Shown: piece after piece, positions 58,662 through 64,000 of the stretch
Layout of the letters: every line of letters begins with the position of its first letter
Position numbering within the stretch: the first letter of the stretch is position 1
NCBI GenBank assembly: GCA_035758825.1
Contig: DASTWA010000009.1
Coordinates: 16,975 to 80,974, forward strand
Origin: JARIHD01 sp035758825
GTDB lineage: Bacteria > Patescibacteriota > Saccharimonadia > Saccharimonadales > UBA4665
Direction: 5' to 3'
Length of the DNA: 64,000 nucleotides
Translations under genes and position numbers: made by a program
Notes under the pieces: model-generated
Databases searched by the model: none
Told to the model about the DNA's origin: nothing
The model's input: only the letters and a program-made list of their open reading frames with translations

Positions 58662-59276
58662 TCACGCCGCAGCAAAGGAGATGCCCATAAGCTTGGTGGC
58701 GCCAGCTTTTTGCAGGGCAGTGGCTGCCGCCACGAACGTCGAGCCCGTTGTAATTACATCATCAACCAGTATATACGTAATATTTGGCGACACGGCATAA
58801 TCACTTACCCAGAAGGCACCGGACAATTGACGGGAACGTTCAGCCCGGTGCCGCCCGACTTGCCTTAGTTGTCCTTGGCGGTGAAGCAGGGAAAGGCACG
58901 GCAGCCCGGTAATTTGGGCGATACGCTTGGCCAAAAGCTGAGATTGGTCATACCCGCGCATCCGGGCGCGAGAGCTGGCGGTCGGAATATGCACCAGGCC
59001 GATTTCTTTGGGATGGCCGGCAATTAAACCCGCCATGGCACGTGCCATGGGAGTACCTGCAGCCCTGCAGCGTTCAAACTTTAATTTGGCGACCAGTTCT
59101 TTCGCCAAACCGTCATAAGAACAACAGGCAGTAACGCTTTTGAGTACAGAATGGTCGAGGGCCCGAACACTACGCCCACAGAGAGAGGGTAGGCATTCCG
59201 AACACACAACCGCACCTTCTGAGCCGCAGCTTAGGCATTCGGTGGGGGCAATAAGACCAATGATTTGTTCAAACAT
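58662..59276 (-). CDS. ComF-family phosphoribosyltransferase-like protein
   Basis: 204 residues from ATG 59276 (MFEQIIGLIAPTECLSCGSE). The N-terminal zinc motif CLSCG...CSEC is followed by the PRTase fold with VHIPTASSRARMRGYDQSQL, the RxxxRxRQ-type segment (RQVGRHRAERSRQLSGAFWV) and the PRPP loop ILVDDVITTGSTFVAAATAL. ComFC proteins take part in DNA uptake in competent bacteria. An ATG 20 codons earlier (59336) is possible, but those residues do not fit the family. Confidence 0.88.
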   Translation of the reverse strand: MFEQIIGLIAPTECLSCGSEGAVVCSECLPSLCGRSVRALDHSVLKSVTACCSYDGLAKELVAKLKFERCRAAGTPMARAMAGLIAGHPKEIGLVHIPTASSRARMRGYDQSQLLAKRIAQITGLPCLSLLHRQGQLRQVGRHRAERSRQLSGAFWVSDYAVSPNITYILVDDVITTGSTFVAAATALQKAGATKLMGISFAAA

Positions 59277-59402
59277 GCGTTCGTTGTGTTTATTGTGTTG
59301 TAAATATGGGGAATTCGGTTGCACGCTAGAAAACATCTAAGCTATACTGCTATTAACACAAAAACGCAAGACTAATCCGAATAACAGTGGAGGGTAACAA
59401 CT

Positions 59403-59882
59403 ATGGCGCGACGCAATCGCGACGACGATCTGCTGATGGAAGAGGATGAGTTGACCGCCGCCTTTTTGGGCGACGACGATGCACCTGTTGCTGCAGATCC
59501 TGCAGCTGCCTCTGAACCAGCGGTTACTAACGATGAGTGGGATGAAAGCGAAGACCTGCCAGGTCAGCTCGCTGTTGATGTTTATGAGACCAAGGAAAAG
59601 TTGGTCGTAAAGGCGCGTACGGCTGGGGTCAACAAAAATGACCTCGACGTCAGCATTTCCGACAATACCTTGAGCATCCGCGGAACGCTTTCCGCCGGTA
59701 ACGAGGATGACGTAGTCAACTACTTCGTCCAAGAATGTTACTGGGGGGAGTTCTCGCGCAGCATCGCCTTGCCGGTACCGGTCAAGGAAGAAGAGATCGA
59801 GGCCATGCTTAAGGATGGCGTCCTGACGATCAGCTTCACAAAGGTCAAGCAAGACACGGTCAAAAAGATCCAGGTTCTTTAA
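59403..59882 (+). CDS. Small heat-shock protein (Hsp20)
   Basis: 159 residues. An acidic N-terminus of about 50 residues (NRDDDLLMEEDELTAAFLGD) is followed by an alpha-crystallin domain: LAVDVYETKEKLVVKARTAG, LDVSISDNTLSIRGTLS, CYWGEFSRSIALPVPVKEEE and AMLKDGVLTISFTK. Holdase chaperone binding unfolding proteins. GTGGAGGG lies about 7 nt before the ATG, and TATACT about 55 nt upstream, giving a real leader unlike most neighbours. Confidence 0.94.
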   Translation: MARRNRDDDLLMEEDELTAAFLGDDDAPVAADPAAASEPAVTNDEWDESEDLPGQLAVDVYETKEKLVVKARTAGVNKNDLDVSISDNTLSIRGTLSAGNEDDVVNYFVQECYWGEFSRSIALPVPVKEEEIEAMLKDGVLTISFTKVKQDTVKKIQVL

Positions 59883-59898
59883 GCCTTATCGGCCAGAC

Positions 59899-59930
59899 AA
59901 AACACACCCGCAACAAGCGGGTGTGTTTTT
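59899..59930 (+). terminator. Terminator of hsp20
   Basis: AAACACACCCGC, loop AACAA, GCGGGTGTGTTT then T residues: a 12-bp perfect stem. Confidence 0.88.
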
Positions 59931-59975
59931 ATATAGGAGAGACAAAAAAGGAGCAGGGAAGCCGCTTAACTAAAT

Positions 59976-60004
59976 AAAAAACTGCCTCGGGGAGGCAGTT
60001 TTTT
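59976..60004. terminator. Bidirectional terminator before the pilin array
   Basis: AAAAAACTGCCTC, loop GGG, GAGGCAGTTTTTT: a 13-bp perfect stem with A and T runs on both sides, terminating the minus-strand pilin operon. Confidence 0.9.
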
Positions 60005-60026
60005 GGCTTTTTCGAGCTGGTACTTA

Positions 60027-60443
60027 CTATTGGCCGATAGTAGTGACCTTGTCCAGCACAAACTGTACGATAAACTGGGCAAGAGCTACGACTACCAAAC
60101 CGATGACGGCGTAGATAATAGTATTCTTGGCGCTGCTAACGTTACCTGAATCACCACCGGAAGTTACGTAACGGAAACCACCGTAGATGATCATGATGAC
60201 CGACACAATACCAACGATTACAGAGAAAATGTTGACGATATCGGTAATCACATTATTAAGGTTAGAGCTACCCGACGTAACATTACTGTCACACCCTGTA
60301 CCACTTGCGTCCAGATTCGAACCACACTTTAGGTTACCACCGATGTCGGCAGCCGATACGGCTACTGGGGCCAATACTGGTACGATTGCGAGTGCCAGGC
60401 CGGCAACAAGTGCAGCGAACGATTTACGAAAGTTTTTTAACAT
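60027..60443 (-). CDS. VirB2/TrbC-like pilin subunit 6 of 6
   Basis: 138 residues. A cleavable-type signal (SFAALVAGLALAIVPVLAPV...VSAAD) leads to a Cys-containing loop (NLKCGSNLDASGTGCDS) and two helices around the shared motif GGFRYVTSGGDSGNVSSAK, then NTIIYAVIGLVVVALAQFIV. Most like the neighbour at 60533. GAAAGGA precedes the ATG. Last gene of the array, followed by a strong terminator. Structural pilin of a type IV secretion-like system is the likely role. Confidence 0.75.
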   Translation of the reverse strand: MLKNFRKSFAALVAGLALAIVPVLAPVAVSAADIGGNLKCGSNLDASGTGCDSNVTSGSSNLNNVITDIVNIFSVIVGIVSVIMIIYGGFRYVTSGGDSGNVSSAKNTIIYAVIGLVVVALAQFIVQFVLDKVTTIGQ

Positions 60444-60532
60444 TCTGCTTCCTTTCTTAAGCGCTTTTGTCTATTTTATAGCACATCTGGTTGTCCATTT
60501 ACAATAACCACCCTTGTTCTTATATGCGCTCC

Positions 60533-60925
60533 TTATAAGACTCGCGAAACAACGAATCGTACAATTACTTGCGCAAGGGCAGCGACCACCAGACCAACCA
60601 CGGCATAAATAAGCGCATTTTTTGCCGAGCTGATCTTACTTGAATCACCACCAGATGTTACGTATTTAAAACCGGCGAAGATAATCATAATTACAGCCAC
60701 AATACCAACGAACACACTCAATGTATTGATGACGGTATTTATAACACCGTTTACCGTCGGGCTGTTTTTGGGTGGTGTGCAGCCGCTTCCGCCGCTGGCA
60801 GCACCAACGCCAGCACATATCTCATCTTTAGCTGAGGCCGCCAGGGCAGGCTCTGTATGGGCTAGAGCGACAACACCGATCAAGAGCGACAAGACGGCCA
60901 ATCCTACAAATAGAAGTTTTTTCAT
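60533..60925 (-). CDS. VirB2/TrbC-like pilin subunit 5 of 6
   Basis: 130 residues. Signal peptide (LLFVGLAVLSLLIGVVALAH...ALAAS), Cys pair (DEICAGVGAASGGSGCTPPK), first helix TLSVFVGIVAVIMIIFAGFK, motif YVTSGGDSSKISSAK, second helix LIYAVVGLVVAALAQVIVRF. AAGGA precedes the ATG. Nearest paralogue is subunit 6. Confidence 0.75.
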   Translation of the reverse strand: MKKLLFVGLAVLSLLIGVVALAHTEPALAASAKDEICAGVGAASGGSGCTPPKNSPTVNGVINTVINTLSVFVGIVAVIMIIFAGFKYVTSGGDSSKISSAKNALIYAVVGLVVAALAQVIVRFVVSRVL

Positions 60926-60935
60926 TATTATGTCC

Positions 60936-61325
60936 TTATAACATGTTAAGTACTAATATGATAATTCCTTGCGCCACGCCCACAATCACCAGCCCTACTA
61001 CGGCATAGACAAGCGTTGTTTTGGCTGAATGCACCTTGGACGAATCACCATCAGACATTACATACATAAGGCCGGCAGTGACTATAAGAATAACTGAGCA
61101 TACGCCCGCCAAAAAACTGATAATACGCGTAACCTTAATAAGCAACCCATTTTCGCCGGTAAGCGGATCCGACCCGTTTGCCTGGCAAGCGGCGGATGAA
61201 CTTGACCCCTTGGATTCACACGCGCCTTTGAACGGATCAGTACCAGCCGCCATGACGTGTGAAGCCGGTGCAAGCACCACCAAGGCCAGCCCAAGGGAGG
61301 CAAGGATCAATCTGAGTCGTTTCAT
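60936..61325 (-). CDS. VirB2/TrbC-like pilin subunit 4 of 6
   Basis: 129 residues. Signal peptide (RLILASLGLALVVLAPASHV...MAAG), Cys pair (FKGACESKGSSSSAACQANG), helices around GLMYVMSDGDSSKVHSAKTT. AGGAAGGA lies 7 nt before the ATG; it starts 2 nt after subunit 3's stop. Confidence 0.72.
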   Translation of the reverse strand: MKRLRLILASLGLALVVLAPASHVMAAGTDPFKGACESKGSSSSAACQANGSDPLTGENGLLIKVTRIISFLAGVCSVILIVTAGLMYVMSDGDSSKVHSAKTTLVYAVVGLVIVGVAQGIIILVLNML

Positions 61326-61327
61326 GG

Positions 61328-61621
61328 CTAAATCCTTCCTGCGACGAAGTTAACAATCGCGAACGCCGAAATAGACACCACCAGACCGATGACCGCATAC
61401 AGAATAGCGTTTTTTGCTTGCTCGATAATCTTGGGGTCACCGTGCGAAATGGTGTACATAAAACCGGCGATAGTAATAACCAGCAGGGCGATGGCGCCTA
61501 AAACCAAAAAAACCGTCGATAACGCCGTCTGCAACTTGCTTGCATCATCTACACCAGTCGGCTTGGGCAGCGGACCGGTATCTATTACGGCGGCAATAAA
61601 TTTTTGCTTTAAAAAGTCCAT
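61328..61621 (-). CDS. VirB2/TrbC-like pilin subunit 3 of 6, no signal peptide
   Basis: 97 residues. Starts MDFLKQKFIAAVIDTGPLPK and lacks both the signal peptide and the Cys pair, but keeps the two-helix core: LVLGAIALLVITIAGFMY, then TISHGDPKIIEQAKNAILYA. AGGAT precedes the ATG, 4 nt after subunit 2's stop. It may be an inner-membrane variant or assembly factor. Confidence 0.7.
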   Translation of the reverse strand: MDFLKQKFIAAVIDTGPLPKPTGVDDASKLQTALSTVFLVLGAIALLVITIAGFMYTISHGDPKIIEQAKNAILYAVIGLVVSISAFAIVNFVAGRI

Positions 61622-61625
61622 CCGC

Positions 61626-62018
61626 TTATCCTAACCTTTTACCAATGAATGAGACTATGGCAGTCGCCGTCAATGCAATAGCCAAACCGACCAGGGCATT
61701 GATAATCGTCTGCTGGGCATCTTTTGTTTTGCTCGGATCGCCTTGGCTGATGACATACTGAATACCACCCCAAATAATAAAGACGGCTGCTACCAGACCA
61801 GCGATACGGAACGCCATGTCCAATATCGCCAAACCGATAAGCGAAACAACCTGGACCCAGTCGGCAGGCTTGAGTGACCCCACGAGCTCGCACGCTTTGG
61901 TACCCTTAGTTGGAGCCATAAGGCCGGAACTGACCAAGTACTTATACCAAGGCGGTATGCCAAAAAACGTTTTTACAGAACACGTTTCGGCAAAATGGAG
62001 AAGAAGCGTTGTCCACAT
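61626..62018 (-). CDS. VirB2/TrbC-like pilin subunit 2 of 6
   Basis: 130 residues from ATG 62018; AGGAGGT lies 8 nt upstream and decides the start (14 longer codons would overlap subunit 1). Long N-terminal region with FAETCSVKTFFGIPPWYKYL, then helices around GGIQYVISQGDPSKTKDAQQ and ALVGLAIALTATAIVSFIGK. Two Cys remain (ETCSV, KACEL). Confidence 0.7.
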   Translation of the reverse strand: MWTTLLLHFAETCSVKTFFGIPPWYKYLVSSGLMAPTKGTKACELVGSLKPADWVQVVSLIGLAILDMAFRIAGLVAAVFIIWGGIQYVISQGDPSKTKDAQQTIINALVGLAIALTATAIVSFIGKRLG

Positions 62019-62032
62019 ATATACATACCTCC

Positions 62033-62521
62033 TTAAATTATGCCCCCTGGCAGCAGCCATTGCAGGAAGGCGAACATAAATAAGTACGCCAGAAAAGCAA
62101 CAATAGCATTCATGATCCGCTTTCGTGCCGCAACAACCTTAGAGGGATCGCCTCCGGCCGAAGAATACTGAATACCGGCCACAACAATCGACACGACCAC
62201 AATGATACCAACCAAAGCGGACAGCAATTTGATGAATGGGTTCACATACTTAGTGATCAGGCCGCTGCAGTCTCCGCCGCTACATGTTTTGGCAGCTGAA
62301 TCCGGCGTTGATTTGAGGGCATTAGGGTCGGGTATACACGGCTTGGAGGGGTCCGGGTTTACCTGCACGCCATTCTTGGTCTCGCAGATATTGTTCTTAG
62401 CATTCGTATCATCCGCAGGCGCAGCATGTGACACCGGCGAGAAAATGAGCAAGGCAACCACCGAAGAAAGGCCAAACACAAATGATGTAAGTAATGTGCA
62501 AAGTTTTTTATTTTTTGACAT
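62033..62521 (-). CDS. VirB2/TrbC-like pilin subunit 1 of 6
   Basis: 162 residues, first gene of the array. Signal peptide (TSFVFGLSSVVALLIFSPVS...HAAPA), four Cys in the external part (NICETKN, KPCIPDP, KTCSGGDCSG), helices around AGIQYSSAGGDPSKVVAARK, then FLAYLFMFAFLQWLLPGGII. Divergent from the VirB6-like gene, with a 155-nt shared upstream region. Confidence 0.72.
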   Translation of the reverse strand: MSKNKKLCTLLTSFVFGLSSVVALLIFSPVSHAAPADDTNAKNNICETKNGVQVNPDPSKPCIPDPNALKSTPDSAAKTCSGGDCSGLITKYVNPFIKLLSALVGIIVVVSIVVAGIQYSSAGGDPSKVVAARKRIMNAIVAFLAYLFMFAFLQWLLPGGII

Positions 62522-62676
62522 ATATGTGCATCTCTTAAACTCGAGTATAAATTATGACGACTTCCTCACGCAAGTATACCACTTCGGGGTTGGAGCGCGG
62601 AACATCTCCCCAGAATAAACGCAGCTATTTTTGTTTACGCTTTTTTGGTACTATTAAGGGCAGTAAGGTTCGGTCA

Positions 62677-64000
62677 ATGATAGCAATAAAAGACTTTGGG
62701 CGAAGTGTTCTGCGGGCAAAATTGCCCGGTGTGCGCACTATCGGGAAGCGGGCTGTTTTATCAACGGTTCCTCTGTCTCTGTTTTTGGGTCTTGTCATGG
62801 CCTCTATCCCGGCCGAACTAGCCCGGGCGGCCGTACCGAACATGCGGTGGAACGACAGCACCACAATCGAAGTTTACGGAGGCGACCTGAGCGGCACCAA
62901 CTCCTATAAACTGATCAATCAGGCCAATCGCAACGCCGGGATAGCTTTTTACGGCGAAACAATCGTTACCCACAAAGATAATTGTCAGTTGAAGCTTGCC
63001 GCCCAGGTAACCGAAGGGAAGAATGGCGCGGAGACAGATTGGTCCAAAGCTATGTTATGGGTAATGGCGCCCGGCAGTGGCAAAAACTGCTTCACCGAGG
63101 GCTCTCACACCGAAAACCGCGCCACCTATTACGACATGGGTATCGAGAGCGGCAGCAAGCTGTACACGATTACCGATGTTAACAATCGCGGCAAGCAGGG
63201 TGAAGAACAAACTCCGGCCGTTGTTGACGACCCCGAAGACAAGCAAATCATTAAGGTAGCCCTTTACCCGGGGTGGACCAACATATACACCACGCCTAAC
63301 CCCAGCAGTCCGCCGAAGGCCGACGAACTCGTGCCCCAAGAAGACCTCTGGACACTCTGTGGCAACTCCAACGACCCAACAAAGAGCTGGGACCCTTACC
63401 GCAGCAGCCTGGGGACGCCAAACTACGACCAAATGGAAAAGGATTGTTTGGCACGCAAGAACGGTTGGGTCATATCGAGCACCCGCGGACCGATCAAGAC
63501 CCAAAGCAGCGAGCCCAGAATCAGCTACTCGGGCCAGTTTACCGGCGTAAAGTTTGGCGACTATACGATCTGCGACTTTATTACCAATAGTTGTCGGCAT
63601 GAGCACAAACAGCCAAACAAAATTCTGACTGTCGACAGCTGGAAGACCCCCGCCAACCCTCTGGCCAAGGTGCCCGGTGCAGCAACCGACACAGAAGGGA
63701 CGGTCAATGAGCCCGAACTGGCTTGTGACATTACATGGGATTTGAGCACCGTTTTCAGCCTTAAATGGCTGGTATGCCCGGTCGTTAACGCAGCCACCGC
63801 GGCGGTTGGCGCCATGGAGGATGTGATTAACAATCTCCTGACAGTGGACACTAAGGACATATTCAACGACTCCGACACCAACAACGCCTACCACACCGCC
63901 TGGAACTCATTCCGGGCCTTTGCCTTAGGGCTTATTGTTATTGCTGCTTTAATCATGGTAGTAAGCCAGGCTGCAGGCATAGAGATACTTGATGCCTATA
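62677..64000 (+). CDS. VirB6/TrbL-like membrane protein with large N-terminal exported domain, 3' end outside window
   Basis: 441 codons visible, open to the right edge. It begins MIAIKDFGRSVLRAKLPGVR, then a hydrophobic signal (PLSLFLGLVMASIPAELARA), then an external domain of about 350 residues with several Cys (KDNCQLKL, DLWTLCGN, EKDCLARK, YTICDFITNSC). The first polytopic helices begin near WNSFRAFALGLIVIAALIMV. Position next to the pilins and the start of the membrane part suggest the VirB6-like channel protein of a type IV secretion-like apparatus. Assignment is tentative because the helices that define the family are cut off. Confidence 0.6.
   Translation, partial: MIAIKDFGRSVLRAKLPGVRTIGKRAVLSTVPLSLFLGLVMASIPAELARAAVPNMRWNDSTTIEVYGGDLSGTNSYKLINQANRNAGIAFYGETIVTHKDNCQLKLAAQVTEGKNGAETDWSKAMLWVMAPGSGKNCFTEGSHTENRATYYDMGIESGSKLYTITDVNNRGKQGEEQTPAVVDDPEDKQIIKVALYPGWTNIYTTPNPSSPPKADELVPQEDLWTLCGNSNDPTKSWDPYRSSLGTPNYDQMEKDCLARKNGWVISSTRGPIKTQSSEPRISYSGQFTGVKFGDYTICDFITNSCRHEHKQPNKILTVDSWKTPANPLAKVPGAATDTEGTVNEPELACDITWDLSTVFSLKWLVCPVVNAATAAVGAMEDVINNLLTVDTKDIFNDSDTNNAYHTAWNSFRAFALGLIVIAALIMVVSQAAGIEILDAY

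Noticed and set aside
63055..63894. 279-codon open frame on the minus strand
   Set aside because: Antisense to the VirB6-like gene, whose plus-strand frame has a signal sequence, ordered Cys and membrane helices.

Overview
The window looks like chromosomal DNA of a Candidatus Saccharibacteria (TM7) or closely related Patescibacteria (CPR) member. This rests on gene content and protein style: small housekeeping genes packed tightly, a DnaG whose zinc ligands are replaced, a DHH phosphoesterase relative without its catalytic residues, an array of small VirB2/TrbC-like pilins beside a VirB6-like gene, many short membrane-anchored proteins of unknown function, and no amino-acid or nucleotide biosynthesis. 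TGA is a normal stop here and Trp is TGG, so this is not a UGA-recoding CPR lineage. The assignment is inference; no 16S gene is present.

Layout. 0-3 kb: pnp (partial), rpsO and two phage-tail-fibre-like genes. 3-10.4 kb: truB, the DHH pseudoenzyme, rpsT with a histone-H1-like tail, a putative gluzincin protease, holA, mutM and a short DUF721/DciA-like gene. 10.4-15.9 kb: accessory genes (APH-like kinase with a MazG-like fragment, a pectate-lyase-fold tail protein, a degenerate Nudix protein, a PPC-domain protein, a methyltransferase). 16-18.5 kb: polA. 18.5-22 kb: a five-gene operon consisting of a 64-residue hydrophobic Cys-containing peptide, a PqqD-like/M50 membrane protease, an ABC ATPase, an ABC permease and a small two-helix membrane protein. 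It is built like the Bacillus yydFGHIJ epipeptide operon but without its radical SAM enzyme, and it is the best candidate here for an undescribed system.

22-31 kb: a P2-type cation ATPase, then dnaG-rpoD-kinase-polyprenyl synthase-phytoene synthase in one run. 31-38 kb: unknown proteins, a MmcQ/YjbR protein, a HAD phosphatase, orn, mscL, argS and a DUF1361 membrane protein, with a near-perfect 27-bp inverted repeat before argS. 38-46.7 kb: a two-component pair, a cupin and a phosphoglucose/phosphomannose isomerase, then an export block (sortase, a protein with an LTDTG sorting-like signal, tatA, tatC, a small Tat-signal protein) and groES-groEL under two CIRCE-like operators. 46.7-56.5 kb: a murE-like ligase, a large coiled-coil protein, tsaD, valS, a Fur-family regulator and an HTH-HAD fusion. 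56.5-58.7 kb: three tRNA-Ser and one tRNA-Arg(GCG). 58.7-64 kb: comF, hsp20, six tandem pilin-like genes and a divergent, truncated VirB6-like gene.

A pattern runs through the whole window. Most genes that begin a transcription unit have a TAnnnT -10 hexamer only 6-9 nt before the ATG and no Shine-Dalgarno, implying leaderless mRNAs. Genes inside operons and some probably highly expressed genes (pilins, groES, hsp20, the peptide gene) carry clear Shine-Dalgarno sequences. I used this signal to choose several start codons.
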